From assembly GCF_009870125.1 (NCBI RefSeq), contig NC_046681.1, forward strand, positions 18,365,001 to 18,429,000: a stretch of 64,000 nt of DNA, in the 5' to 3' direction. The notes under the pieces were generated by a model. The model ran no database searches. It was not told the DNA's origin and saw only the letters and a program-made list of their open reading frames with translations. The stretch comes from Drosophila pseudoobscura (lineage: Eukaryota; Arthropoda; Insecta; Diptera; Drosophilidae). A program made the position numbers and the translations under genes. How positions within the stretch are numbered: the first letter of the stretch is position 1; each line of letters starts with the position of its first letter. This document shows, piece after piece, positions 1 through 12,258 of this stretch.

Positions 1-320
1 GGAAGGGGCAGAGGCACAGGCGGAGGCGGAGACGGAGGAAAAGGTGAAAGGAAACTACTCTCCTTTCTGCCATCTGTTTAAGTGGGAGGCTTTAACGGGG
101 TTTCCGGGATTTGTTCTCCAACTCCTTTTCTACGAGGATGAGGACAGGGAATGCTGCTGCTGCTGTTGCACGTGTTGCTGTGCCCCACTTAAGCGCCTCT
201 TCAAGCAGAGAGAGAGAGAGGTGGGAAGGGGGGGGCGATTTATGTGGTTCATCCATAATGAAGCCTTAAATAAGTATTTGGACTCTCGTTTCTAACCAGA
301 TTATTTCTACTCTCTTGCAG
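1..320. other. Non-coding left edge
   Basis: Low-complexity purine-rich DNA with a TGC-rich stretch (about 152-180) and a short GA run (about 210-222). The reading frames here are cysteine- or arginine-rich artefacts of these repeats. A pyrimidine tract ending in an AG at 319-320 looks like a splice acceptor, so this stretch may be the end of an intron of a gene lying to the left. Confidence 0.4.
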
Positions 321-434
321 GAGAGATGTCTCCCCCTCATCCTGGACATGCTCCACAGCCCTAATCCCAGGCGCTTTGTCCGGTGTCTGGAGGCCCCGGA
401 AGGAAGAAGGAGGAAGGACCAAAGGGAAGCGTAG
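321..434 (+). CDS. Possible terminal coding exon of a gene extending left of the window
   Basis: A good acceptor (CTCTCTTGCAG) ends at 320. The frame starting at 321 reads 37 codons to a TAG at 432-434. It begins ERCLPLILDMLHSPNPRRF and ends in a basic tail (RRRKDQREA), with balanced composition unlike the surrounding repeats. A second frame is also open across the same bases, so coding status is uncertain. I do not recognise the peptide, and no matching donor is visible inside the window. It could equally be chance. Confidence 0.2.
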   Translation, partial: ERCLPLILDMLHSPNPRRFVRCLEAPEGRRRKDQREA

Positions 435-654
435 CACATGCACCCATGCACCTTAAGGAGGCACAGACGTGTCTCCTCCCTTATGGCTGGGCTCCCTTCT
501 GGGGCTAAGGGTTAAGGCAGATTGATGGGCACGAGGAGTGGAAACCATGTCGCCACATGCCACCTGCCACCAGCACCCAGCCACATGCGCCACATGGCTG
601 AGTCTGACATTTTTGGGGCTCAGAGCGGGTTAAGTGCGTGCTGGCCAACAAGTG

Positions 655-678
655 GACGACGACGACGACGACGACGAC
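655..678 (+). repeat. (GAC)8 microsatellite
   Basis: Eight uninterrupted GAC units. It would read as poly-Asp in one frame, but that frame has no other coding character. Confidence 0.9.
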
Positions 679-1089
679 ACTCTGGCGGACAGATCGCTTG
701 AGGAAATTAAACGAAAACCCGGCTGCTACAAAGGAGTGCCGCTCCTGCACCCCCCTCTGGCACAGTCCCCGCTGACAGCCAACACCCAGCAGCGGGGAGG
801 AGAGCGGGGAGGTTGTGCCCCCTGAGAGGAGAGGTTTAATCCCCCACACCTTTTGGATGTGTGTGTGTCTCGTCGGACTGTCACTTTGTGTCTCTCTCTC
901 TCGCTCTGTGTTAAGTGTTTCGCGTTCGCGAGTGAAATGAAAATCCAAGAGCGGAAAATGCCCCGCAAAACGAGACAGAATTTATACGGAAAGGCGAACA
1001 CAAAACAGAATGTGCGCCAAAGGATTGAAAATGCAAATGGAAATGTGTGAAATATACTGCTAATATTTTTGGGGTAAGTTCTGTTTTGA

Positions 1090-1490
1090 GTCACTATTTT
1101 TAAACCCGATACTCGAAGGGCAGAGGCGCCTATTAGATTTGTGGGTATCACACAGCAAAAAGCGTTTACGATCCCATAAAGTATATATTTTCTTGATCGG
1201 CATCTACAGCCGAGTCGATATAGCCATGTCTGTCTGTCCGCCTGTCTGTTCGTCCCTCCCGATGAGTGCCTAGATCTCAGAGACTATGGGAGCTCAGAGC
1301 GCTCTACCATTTCATCATTTTAGCGGAGGTGAGCCGTACCGACTGAGAGTCGGATATAAATCGGGAGTTGCGGCCTTTGCTCGTCAAAAATATATTTTTA
1401 TAAACATTTGGGAGAAACTTGTAAAAGCTTGGAAGAATACCTCCCGCATTGGACCCATGAATGCCCCTCAACGATCCCATTTTTATACCA
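1090..1490 (+). mobile_element. Decayed dispersed repeat, DINE-1/mini-me-like
   Basis: The segment starts with a 'CCCGATACTCGAAGGGCAGAG' type motif (about 1107-1127), continues through AAGTATATATTTTCTTGATC and CCGAGTCGATATAGCCATGT, then a degenerate GTCT/GTCC tetranucleotide tract (about 1226-1260) followed by CCTAGATCTCAGAGACTAT. A GTCY proto-microsatellite beside this conserved block is a recognised hallmark of Drosophila mini-me/DINE-1 (Helentron) elements; the family call rests on memory of the pattern. No ends, inverted repeats or coding capacity are visible, so the borders are approximate. Confidence 0.55.
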
Positions 1491-2079
1491 AAAGTAAATG
1501 AATCCTTGAATAAACTCAAGAAGATCGCCATTGAAAATCATTCATCAGTTGAATCTTCAAATCATTCGTTTCTTGGAAAAGATTCGTATAGATAAGATTT
1601 AATAATCTGATCTTTTCAGATTCCGATTTTTCTCTAGGGTGGGCGGTCTCTTAAAAACTAGAATATATATATATAGTTTAGTGGTGGAAAAGTGATCTCA
1701 TGCTTCACTTATCTGCGGAAATCAAAGCTGATAGAGATCCAAGATCCCCGGATCCACAGTTCGATCAACTTTGTAGCGGATTGCAATTCAAGATCGAAGG
1801 GAAGCGATGGTAGGGGTGGTAGGGGTTGTATGGGGAGCTCTTATCAAGAGCATTCAATACGTTTCGCACGTTTCTGCTAAAATTATTATTATTTTATAAA
1901 ATTGTACTACAGATTGTGTAGAAGATTCCCTTTTATTTTTTATTGGAGAGCTTATTCGTAGTGCCAGAGAGAACTCTTTCCAGAGAGTACTCTCTCCCGA
2001 TCCTCCATCATCCGTCGCTTATCATGTTTCACACACACTTTATTTATTTATAAAAACTGAACAGAACTGCTGCTTGCTA

Positions 2080-2104
2080 GGCTCTGGGCTCTGGGCTCTG
2101 GGCT
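2080..2104 (+). repeat. Short 7-bp minisatellite (GGGCTCT)
   Basis: Three to four tandem units of a 7-bp sequence. A similar 7-bp unit (GGGTCTTT) is tandem at about 2368-2394. Confidence 0.7.
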
Positions 2105-2514
2105 GCTTGCTGCTGTATCATCATTTGAATGAATATTTGTATTGAACTCTTGAACCGATCGGATCGGCTTATCTATCGCCAGCCAACCAGCCAACCAACT
2201 GAATCCGATTCCGAATCAACGGATCTACGGATCCACGAAACACGTATGAGGTTCAGGGTTCAGTTCGAACGGCGGACATGTGGCTTTACACTAGTTTGAG
2301 GTTATTTTCCATATATTTGCTTCACTTTTCCTTCACTTTTCACACGTTTTCCCTGGCGCTTAAGCAGGGTCTTTGGGTCTTTGGGTCTTTGGGCAAAGCT
2401 CTGAATTTTCCGCACACATTTTGTCACATTTCAATGCACTTTGGGGCACAGAAAACAGAGCCGCACGTTAATGAGTTGCAAGTTCACTTCCGGTACGTTA
2501 AGCACACACACACA

Positions 2515-2527
2515 GGGGGGGGGGGGG
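2515..2527 (+). repeat. Poly(G) run, 13 nt
   Basis: Uninterrupted G run following a short CA repeat. It is the first of several long + strand G runs in the left 20 kb. Confidence 0.9.
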
Positions 2528-3456
2528 AATGGGGGACTGTTGCGGAATGCGTCGGCGCAACGGGATCGAAACACGAGTGTATCCTTACTTCCGTTTCAAA
2601 CGAGCAGCCGCCAAAAAGCCTTTTTCCGAATTCGGATTCCGATTTCCGATTTCCGATTCCTCTGGAAGTCCAAGAAAAAAACTCTCGAGGATGCGTCCGT
2701 TGCCCACGAAGCGGCAAACACGAATGAGGAGGAAATCTGCTGCCGTTTCTGCTGCCGCTACTGATGCTGCCGCTGGCAGTGCTGCTGCTGCTGCTGCCGC
2801 TGCTGCTCCTCGTTCGTTTATTTCATTCGTTTCCAGGCTTGGGCTCTCGTGCTCAGAGCCGACTATCGACACAGCACACACACACAGACAGTGCACCCCC
2901 CCTGGAGGGTGGAGGGGCTGGGGCAGAGCCAGCAGATAGCAGATAGCGCTCTGGCTGCTGGCAGAACAGAACAGAACGGAACAGAACAGAACAGAACATC
3001 TTCTCGGCTTACAAAATGCGTATTGAATGAATCTGTGAATCGGCGCTGGAATCGGAATCTGAAGCTATGGCTTTGGCCTGTCGTTGGACCTAGAAGCTGT
3101 CGATGTCCGTTGTCGGTGGCAGGGGCATGAATGAAATTGTCGCGCGTATAAATACACGCAACGCATCGCATCGCATCGCATGTGGGGGCACAATCAGAGC
3201 TGGCCGCTGCTGCTGTCCTGTCCTCCTTCCTAATGGGTCTCCTTCTTTCTGGCTTTCTGGCTATCAGTGCGTGGGACAGGCCTCGCACCGGGGGGTGGGG
3301 GGTGGGGCATCGCATCGCATCCCCCAAGATACTGGGCACATGCCACATATTTCCAAGGATTTCCCCCTGGCCCTAGCTACAGGGTATTCCCTGCTTCGTT
3401 GCTTTTTGGGCTTCCATTTCGCTTTTTGTTTTGATTTGATTTCGATTTCATGCTGT

Positions 3457-3514
3457 CTCCGTCCCTCCCTCCGACCCTCCCTCCGTCCCTCCCTCCCTCC
3501 CTCCCTCTGTCTGT
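3457..3514 (+). repeat. (CCCT/CTCC)n pyrimidine tract
   Basis: Imperfect tetranucleotide CCCT/CCGT repeat of about 58 nt. It ends in CTGTCTGTCG, so it resembles the GTCY tract type seen at 1226-1260 and 10513-10559. Confidence 0.8.
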
Positions 3515-4298
3515 CGCTGCTGCTGTTTCTGCTAGTACTTGATGTTTTCCTTATCAGTACTCGCCTGTGGTGTGTGTGGACTTTATATTTTATATTTTAT
3601 TCTATTCTATTCTGTGTCTTGTCTCTGCAGGCCGCCCCCCCACCCTCCTGGCGGCTCCCCGCTGCTGGGTTACATGTATTTATTTTATAGTAAAATCAAC
3701 AACCGAAATGTCGAATCTCGAACTGCAAAAGGGAAGGGGGAGTACCTCCAAGGGACGGGGGCGGGGTGGATGAGCGGTTGATTGATTGCAAAGGGCGATA
3801 GTGGGAGGACCCGAAAGACGGAGACGGAGATAACAAGTGGCAGCGGCAGCCATAGATAGAGCTGCCTGGAGTTTCCTCTGATAAGATTTTCTCCGATCTC
3901 TCTACCTCTCTCCCCCTCCTCCTGGCTCCTCTTTCGAGTGAACGGATGAATGCTAAAAGTGAAAGTGGAAAAGCCGCCCCCCATCGATGAGGCGCCATCT
4001 TTCGGAGGATGCCTCCCAAGAACAGGGCGAGGGGGCGTGGGGGCAGACCTTTTGTGGCAGCTGTTGTTCTTCTTGTTTTCGTGGGTCGCGCCTTCTGCTG
4101 CTGATTCTGCGGTCCGTTTTCTTATTATTTTTTGTTTGGTCCCAGACCAAAAAAAAACAAAACCCAAAAAAAATATGCCTGGAATTTAATTTTCCAATGA
4201 AACGAAATGTGAAGAATATTATGAGAGTTTTCTTCCTTTTGGTGCGTGGGCATCGGACACAATATTAATGCAAAATTGTTGTCCAAAATGCGGCCACT

Positions 4299-4312
4299 CC
4301 CCCCCCCCCCCC
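4299..4312 (+). repeat. Poly(C) run, 14 nt
   Basis: The only long C run on the + strand. All other homopolymer G/C tracts of 13 nt or more are G on this strand. Confidence 0.9.
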
Positions 4313-4524
4313 GTCTACCGTGCAGTGCACTCTCTGCCCCCCAGCCCCTCCCTCTTGCTTTCCCTCCTTGGAGATGGAACTTTTGAACCATTTATCGTTT
4401 ATTTTTGTATGCAAATTGAGAGTTTTCCGAGTTGGACTGGGTAGAGGGTAGAGGAATCCCTTGAATGGTCGTCCTGGGAGTAGAACGAATAGGAACTCCT
4501 TCTGCCAGGTGTTGAGGCAGAGCA

Positions 4525-4555
4525 GGTGTATCTGTATCTGTATCTGTATCTGTAG
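4525..4555 (+). repeat. (TGTATC)n microsatellite
   Basis: About five tandem hexanucleotide units, each containing GTATCT, the same hexamer that is clustered upstream of gcm2. Confidence 0.85.
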
Positions 4556-4898
4556 CTTTGCTGTGTCTGTGCATCTCTGCCCCATGGGCATCGGAGTCGC
4601 ATTTTCGCATTTCTCTTCCTTTCGTTTCCTTTAGTTTCGTTTGTGAGTCAATAAAATAAATGCTGGAGCACTTTGCTGCTGCTGCTTCCTGCCTCTTGAC
4701 TCCTGCCCCCTTGCCCCCCGGCCCCCTTGCCCCCTGGTGCTGTCTGTTGCACATTTTATGCATATGAGTGGTAAATACTTGAACAGAGGGAGAAACGGGG
4801 GAGAAATCTCTTGGCCCACTAAGTGTCTTAAGGGGCAGTGTCTTGTTGTAACAACTTGCAACTTGCAACCAAAAAACACCAGAGCTCTCGACGAAGGA

Positions 4899-4921
4899 GG
4901 GGGGGGGGGGGGGGGGGGGGG
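4899..4921 (+). repeat. Poly(G) run, 23 nt
   Basis: Uninterrupted G tract followed by further G-rich sequence (GACGGGGGGAGGGAG). Confidence 0.9.
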
Positions 4922-7900
4922 ACGGGGGGAGGGAGAGGGGTACCGCCTCGAGTGCTTCGAAAGTTGAGTTTTGTGCTAGAAGAGATTTGTGCGAAGCGGA
5001 GGAGTCGTTTTGCCTGCTTGCTGCGGTTGCATGCCGCATGCCGCATGAATGATAAATAACAACATTTCTTGCACCATTTCCTGAAACTTTTCGGCCCCCT
5101 TCCCCCTGCCCCTTGCCCCATGCCCCTCACCCGAAAAACATGGCAGCAATCGCAATCGCAATCGAAGGTTAAAGTTTTCCACTAAAAATGCACGCATCGA
5201 ATGTGCTCCCCCTCTCCTCCCTCTCCTCTGTCTCCTCCCCTCTCCCATTTCCCATTTCCCAAATTTGCATTTTCCAATGTGTGTTTTCCCCTCTCTCTCT
5301 CTGGGAAATTATTGCTGTTGCAACAGAAACAGAAACAGAAATGCAATCCAACTTCAAATCTTTGCAATTTTCAATCAAAATTTGAAATTAGAATATTTTG
5401 TATTTACAAAAACAATTTTTCCTCATAATTTTCCAACTCTTGGAACGAAAATTTCTCATTTTGTGGCTGCAACTGCAGCGCCCAGAGGGAGGGAGGAGGA
5501 AGGAGGGAGGTAGAGTCCTTCGTCCTGCTGCTGTCATAATGAAAGACTCTTCGCCACTGACAAAAATTGCAAACAATTTAAGAAGCAACCAGAAAGTAGG
5601 AAAAGAGATTAAAACCCTCGCAGTCAATGGGGAAAATGGTGAAAATGAAGAAAATTAGACACTCATTTAGCAGTGCATCGAAGAAGGAATACCCTTTATG
5701 TGGCAGAAGTCGAGAGTCCTCCAACCTCCTCAGGATCGGGGTAAACCTTCCAGTAAACGATGCTTGAATCGGAGATCCAGATCGAGGATCTCTGCTCGTC
5801 ATAACCGACTAAGAAGACCCTTTCTCTTCACCCCTTGGTCTGCCCCTGTTGGTCTCCTTCTGGTTATGGAGAGACGAAGCTTTGTTGCTCTCTCTCTCTG
5901 GGTGTAAGAAGAGGACTTGCCACTAAATAAATAACATGACCATAAACGCAAGCGGGGGGGCAGAGGAGAGAGGGCTGCCGGGGATAGCAGGGACGAGGGT
6001 GCTGCCGCTGCTGGTGGATGCGAAAAAATGTTGCACAAAAAAGTTGTGAAAAATTGCATCACTTGCGAATGAAAGAAAGTTTTTAAGCGCCAAGCGAAAG
6101 GATTTTCCGCAGCAGTTTTCCCACAGGGTTTCCCAAGGGGTAGGTGGAGGGGGGGTGGGGCTTGGCATGGCTAAATAATAGAGAAGCGGGAAAAATAATA
6201 AACTCATAAATAGGATGACAAGTGTGTGGAAGCGGAGCCACGAGGATGTGGAGGATGTGGAGGATGCGAGGGCAAAGCCGAAGCAAAGGACAGACGAGGA
6301 CAAATTGCCTCTGCAGTAGCAGCTGTGTGGGGGGAGGGGGAGGGGGGGCTGAGGGGCAAGATGGATGAAAGATTTACTGGCGATGGCAACCACCCCCTAC
6401 CCCCCGCTCCCCCCAAAAAGGAGGAGAACTTTAATCAGCGGACGATCCCGAATGTTGTGTGGCAGCGGCAGACATTGTTTTAATTTGCAATCTGCCACTG
6501 CTGTAAGTGCCCCTCGTGCCCCCCATTCTGTGGTGGCATCAAATGTCAAACTTTTCATTGGACTCTGAAGCAGAGTTTCCGTTTGATTTTCCTGCCTTTC
6601 CTTCCCTTCCTGCTGATGAGGTTCCCTTTTCCTTTTCCTTACTTTTTCGTAGTTTTAGCCATGTTTTGATTTTCCAAGGGGCAGCAGCAGCAAGGGGCAT
6701 GGGACGGGGGGCGGGGGGAGGAGTGAAATGCAAAGCCAGAAAATTTGAGAAAATGTAGAACTTTTTTTTTGCGGTTTTGCGTTTGCCTTTTCTTATAGTT
6801 TTTTGACAATCGCAAAAGTTTGCGACTCTCCGCCGGAGAACTCTCTTTGGAGAAACGGAGAACGTGTTGCGCCTTGCCCCCTGGAAAGTTGCTTAATGAA
6901 TGGTGTGGCACGGTGCAGCAGGGGTGGGGGCATATATTGTTATGCCTGCCCCACGAAAAGTTCTCTCTTGTTTTGACGTTTCAATTAAAGAGTGGTGCCC
7001 CCTGCCACATGCCGCATGAACCCCCCACAGAGTGGAGTGGAGGAGGTGGCTAATTATCGCAGCGGAGTAGTCGGACTCATTCGTGGCTGGAAATGGCTGG
7101 ATGGCGGGATGGGAGGCGGTTGGGAGTTCCTTTTGCTGCCTGCAACACGGTTAACGCCACACAGAGAGCGACTGAGCGACGCAATGAGGCACAGCCTGTC
7201 GGAGGGATGGGAGGGCGGAAATGAAATCAGGACTCTGCTTCCCTCCACCGCAGGATCCTTTGGCGCCGCGAAGACAAGTTTCCGCTCGTTTCCGCTTGCA
7301 TCGAATGGGGAAAACTTTCGTTAAACAGCCGCTGGGAAAATTATTGAGGAAACGTTTTGTAGTTACAGTGTTTTAAGGGGGGCGGGGGAGGGGGGCAGGC
7401 AACATATGCAAGGTTATTCAAATAAGTGCACCCCCCCCGCAGAGAGCGAGGGAGGGAGAGTGCGACATGTGGCACACACAGTGTGTGCCAATAAGCCGCT
7501 CACACGATGCTGATGGGGCAAATGGGGCAGAATGGAGCAGAATGGGGCAGAATGGCAAATGCTCCACAGTTGAAATTGATATTGGGCTGCTGCCGCTTCT
7601 CTGGCTAGTGCCTCCTCCCCGAAAGACAGGGCTCGGCTCCCATTAGGGGCACGGCCTCAGACGTGGGCCATAAATAGGAAACCATATTCTGGAGCCCAAG
7701 AACCGGCCAGAAGCCGTCCAGCCATTAGGGTCGCTTCTGGCCAAGACAGAAGGGGCAAGCGGCAGTACTTGGGCGCCCAAATAGGAGACACATTCCGCAC
7801 ATGACAATGAGGCAGGACACCCCTTGGACCGGGGCGGGGAGGGGCGGGGCGTCGATGGCTAATCAAGCGATGAATTATGGCCGCATTTGTGCCACATTTG

Positions 7901-7941
7901 TGTTGCATATTTGATGAGGGACAAATAGAGAAAGGGAGAGA

Positions 7942-7960
7942 GGGGGGGGGGGGGGGGGGG
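7942..7960 (+). repeat. Poly(G) run, 19 nt
   Basis: Uninterrupted G tract in AGAG-rich DNA. Confidence 0.9.
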
Positions 7961-10512
7961 AGAGGAAGGAAATTATCTACTTGCCACAGCAGCTGCAACT
8001 ATTTTCAATTTGGGGCAGTTGCAGTTAATCCCTCGACTAATTAAAACAAACCCCTGTTGCTCCCTGCTGCCATACGTGCCACTCGTGGCACTCGTGCCAC
8101 ACGTGTGTATTGCGTATACGACATGTTATCGCAGCGCAGACGAGGATGCCGGCCGCGGTGGAAGGGAGGGAGGAGAGGGCCACTGGAGGACTCTGCTAGA
8201 AATTTGAATTTTTCTTTTTATTAATTTTCCCTTTTTTGTACCCCCTTCCCCCCCACCCCACTCGCATGGAAATTCCCAGCGGAAAACGGCAGGAAACAAG
8301 CTTCAACAATTTGCCGTTTATGTTTGTGTCGGGAGGTGGAGGGGCAGTGGCATGCAACACTACACCACCAGAGGGGACAGAGAGACATGCGGCATGCATT
8401 GTTTTCGCATTAACCATCTCCAAAGAGAGCGAGAAAGCGAGAGAGAGAGAGTGCGAAAAGCGTTTGCTTTGATAATGAAAAATAATCATAAAAGTGGCTG
8501 CAACAAGCGGTGCCTGGTGCCTGGTGCAACACTCTACTCTGGCGGGGGGTGGGAGGGGGCATGCAGCATTGTTCCAAACGATTCCACGCGATTTATGCGA
8601 TTTATTAGATGCCGAGAGTTTCGGCAGGAACCGTTAAGTCTTCGTAACTGCTGCATGCCACACATGCCACGGGCTTGTTCCGTTTTATTCCGTGTTTCCA
8701 AATAGTCGGAGCAGACTCTTCCGCTCCTCCTCCTCACCCCTCTCCCCCTTTCGCTACCTCCAGAGATAATATTATTCTTTGCTTTTTCCTTTTTTTTCGG
8801 TTTGGGGCAGGGGCACAGCCGTTCGATTGTCACGCAGAGGGATGCCCCTGGACAGAGGGGGGGATATCTAAGGCAGAGGATGATATATCTGTGTGCCATG
8901 TTGGGTGGCAGGGGGGAGGGGTGGGGAGGGGGGATTGGAATACGTATTTGTATTTGTTTATTTCCGGTTTGCCTTTTGGCAGTGAATTGATGTTTTGTTA
9001 AATATTAAAAAGTTCTGGTTCTGTTGCCTGACAGGAGGACGGAGCCCGCCCCTGCCCCCTCCCCCTCCCAACCGACCAACAGCCCGGAAATTAAAAACGT
9101 GCCGCCGCCCAATCCGGCATCCCGCGGCCCGCATCCCGGCATCCCGGATCGTGCCTCCCGCCCGACTACTGCCTCCTGGAATGGATGGGAATGGGAATGG
9201 CAATGGCAATGGAATGATGATCCTTTTTAATTTTGCGGAATATTCCCATTCTGTGGCATGCCCCGGACCCTCATTAATGCATAATCTCTCGCATCCATCC
9301 ATCGGTTATGCTGCCGCGAATATGTTTTAACTGCATTATGTGGCAGGCGGCATGTGGCATGTGGCAAGGGGGCGGGGGGTGATTTTGTTTGTGAAATGCG
9401 ATGCAAGAGTGTTGCATAATGAAACGAGCAAACATCGCCGGTGGCCAGAGCCACGAATAGGGATTATTGAAACATAATTCCAGTCTGCCAATATGCCTGC
9501 CCCTGCCACTGCCCCTGCCTCGTGCCCCTGCCACTGCCCCTGCCTCGTGCCTCTGAAAATGAGATTAATTTTAAACATTTAAAGCATTTAAATAATGAAA
9601 ATTGCAGTTCGATTTGCGGCGAGAGATGCAGATGAGAGATGCATCTCTAAAGACGAGTGTATTCATTATTCATTAATTCGTACACTCATTTATTCATTCA
9701 TTTTTTCAGTCGCTTGCCATTGGCAGGCTCCTTGCCCCCTGTTTGTGCCTCAACGCACGACGAAGCCCCAATAATTTGTCTTGTGTTTCGCCATATTTCA
9801 ATGGTCAAAGGGGGGGTGGGGGTGGGTCCCCTCCCTCTCCTCCTTCCCCTCTGCCTCGTTCTGGAAACGATGTTAACATCACCAATGGAAATGGGAATGG
9901 CAAGTGGCAAATGGAAACGAGAGGCAGGCAGCCTTTAATTGCAGCAGAGGGAGGGAGAGAGAGTGGGAGGGAGGGTAAAGGCATTTCATTTTAATTTTAT
10001 AATACAATTTTCGCACATTACTCAACGGCAATGGGAATGGCATTGTCCTGGAGCACTCGAGTCCTTCTGTGTGTCCATCGATGTGTGTGCATCAGTGGCA
10101 TCGCATCGTTGTGGCAGGGTCATCGAATGGGAATAGTGGGGAAAGTAGCCTCTGCCCCAACAGAGATGCAGAGGAAGGCAATCCTTGGGCTGCTTCTGCT
10201 GAATGGATGTCACCTGTTTGGGGGCTGCTTTCATCACCAGCCCGAATGCCCCAATACCCCGATGCCCCAATGAATTTCAATAAAACCCAAAAGTGGAGGC
10301 AGCCTTCAGTCTGTCTCTCCTGCCGCCTGGATGTTGAGCATTCAGAGGAGAGGAGAGGAGAGGAGTGCCAGGAGTGGCGGCCACTGGACTGTGTGCGTTT
10401 CACCTCTTTTCAGAGAACGCATGTAACGCGGCTTCGCCTGGACGGGGGTGTCCTGCCTGCTGCTGCCTCTGCCCCGCAGTTATAATTAAAGAACAAACCA
10501 TGTTTGAGGAGC

Positions 10513-10559
10513 GTCCCTCCGTCTGTCCGTCCGTCTGTCCCTCCGTCCGTCCGTCTGTC
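10513..10559 (+). repeat. (GTCY)n tetranucleotide tract
   Basis: Imperfect GTCC/GTCT/CTCC array of about 47 nt. GTCY arrays are typical of mini-me/DINE-1 insertions, but the conserved flanking blocks seen at about 1090-1490 are not obvious here. Confidence 0.8.
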
Positions 10560-10675
10560 GTGTACAATAATCGCATTTCGACGGGCGATGAACAGAAAAG
10601 AGCAATGCAAAAAGCGGAGACCGAAAGGTGAATGAATTGTTTGTGGCAGGATGGTGTCCTGCCTCCCCAGGGGCC

Positions 10676-10691
10676 GGGGGGGGGGGGGGGG
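10676..10691 (+). repeat. Poly(G) run, 16 nt
   Basis: Uninterrupted G tract just after a CCCCAGGGGCC palindrome-like segment. Confidence 0.9.
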
Positions 10692-11058
10692 AGTCCGGCG
10701 TACTCTCCGAAGCGTTGATGCGATATTGTTGTGGTGATTAAAATATGCCTGGAAAACACTGAACACCGGACTGAATGCTGCATGATGTGGCATGCTGGCT
10801 GTTGGCTGCAGCCACAGGCATTTCGGTTGCGCCAAAAAGTGGACTTGCATCCGTCGGAGCAGTCGAGTGGAGCGCAGGAGTGGCTCCCCCACTGAGCCGG
10901 CAATTGGCGTGTGGTTTTCCAGCGGCAGAGGCAGAGGCAAGCACAGAGGCAAGTAGTTCAATTCCTCCTTTTTCCATTTTAATTTCTGCATAAATTTACA
11001 CTTGTGCAAATCCCCCTCCCCCTCCCCCTCCCACCAGGTGCAGCGGGTGGGCTCCGAT

Positions 11059-11083
11059 GGGGGGGGGGGGGGGGGGGGGGGGG
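11059..11083 (+). repeat. Poly(G) run, 25 nt
   Basis: The longest homopolymer in the window. Confidence 0.9.
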
Positions 11084-11490
11084 TGTGGCGCCCCCGAAGG
11101 TGTCATTCATTGAGTGGAAAGTTTTTACTATTATTATTATTATAACTCACTCGACTACCAAATGCCATGGGGCATGTGGCATGTAACTTGTTCTTCCTCT
11201 CCTCTCCTGTCCTCTCCTGCCCCCCTCTGTTTTTTATCTCTGGAAAAACCCTTTGCTCTCCCTGCTCTCTCGTGATTCTGGTTACATTTTTCGGGCTTCT
11301 CCCTCCCCCAGCCCCCCATCCTTGTTCTCCTTGTGTTTGTGCAACACTTGCGGCTGCTGCTGCTTCTGCTGCTGCTCCTGCTGTTGGCTGTCTGTCGTTG
11401 TGTGTAGTTGTTGCTCGACAAAATGCTCGATGGCGTTGTAAAATGTAATCATTGTGGCGTGTAATTAGTTTTTATATATATATCTGTGTG

Positions 11491-11688
11491 TCAGTGTCAG
11501 TGTGTGTGTGTGTGAGCGTTCCATGTATAAGTGCATTTACCCCAAAAGAGTGTAAGTGTCAGAGTCCTGTGTGTGTGTGTGTGTGCCTGTGTGCGTGTAG
11601 AAATAAAATTTATTATTGCATTAACGTTTTTGGAGCACAGGAGATCCCTGTTGCTCCCCCCCCACACACACACACACACACACACACT
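11491..11688 (+). repeat. GT and CA dinucleotide repeats
   Basis: A GT-rich stretch at about 11491-11514, another at about 11565-11585, and an inverted (CA)n tract at about 11663-11688. The GT and CA tracts are complementary and could pair as an imperfect hairpin. Confidence 0.8.
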
Positions 11689-12240
11689 CTGAAGCAGGGG
11701 TATGCAAATGTATGCCACCAATTGGACAGTGCCTGTGCCAGTGCCAGTGCCTGTGCCTGTGCGTGGAATGCATTTAATTGGGAATCGGGGAATCGAGAAT
11801 CTAGTAACGAGCATCGAGCGGGTTGCTCCAAAGGTTATTCCATGATTCCTTGCTGGAGTGCCCCTCGGAGCGTGCCACATCCTGCACGTTCACGTGTGAC
11901 TGTCCCTTTGCCATTCAGCTGTTCTCGAGCAGTAGATTATTCCAAATATTCCTGCCACAGAGCGTTCTCCTCTTGAGGAAACATCCGAGTGTTGAATGGA
12001 TCCATTCTCCAGGAGCCGCCCTCGCACTCGGCAAGGCTCTGCCCGCACTCCTCTCTCCTCTCGTTTCCATTCCTCCAATCACTCATTCACCCATTGACGA
12101 CCACATGTCGTATTAGTAATAATAATTTACACATTAGTATTCCTGTAGTTGCGATATACTGGAGGGGGGGAGGGGGCGGCAGGATATTCGAGGGGTGTGG
12201 CAGTAGCAGTGCCAGTAGTGTTCGTGCCGCGCGCGAATGT

Positions 12241-12258
12241 GGGGGGGGGGGGGGGGGG
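12241..12258 (+). repeat. Poly(G) run, 18 nt
   Basis: Uninterrupted G tract about 0.8 kb upstream of gene A. Confidence 0.9.

Noticed and set aside
3103-3690. 195-codon + strand frame
   Set aside because: Largely translated (CCCT)n and TATTT repeats.
4392-5039. 215-codon minus-strand frame
   Set aside because: Formed by poly(G) and CTGTAT repeats (poly-Pro and Thr-Asp runs); no coding character.
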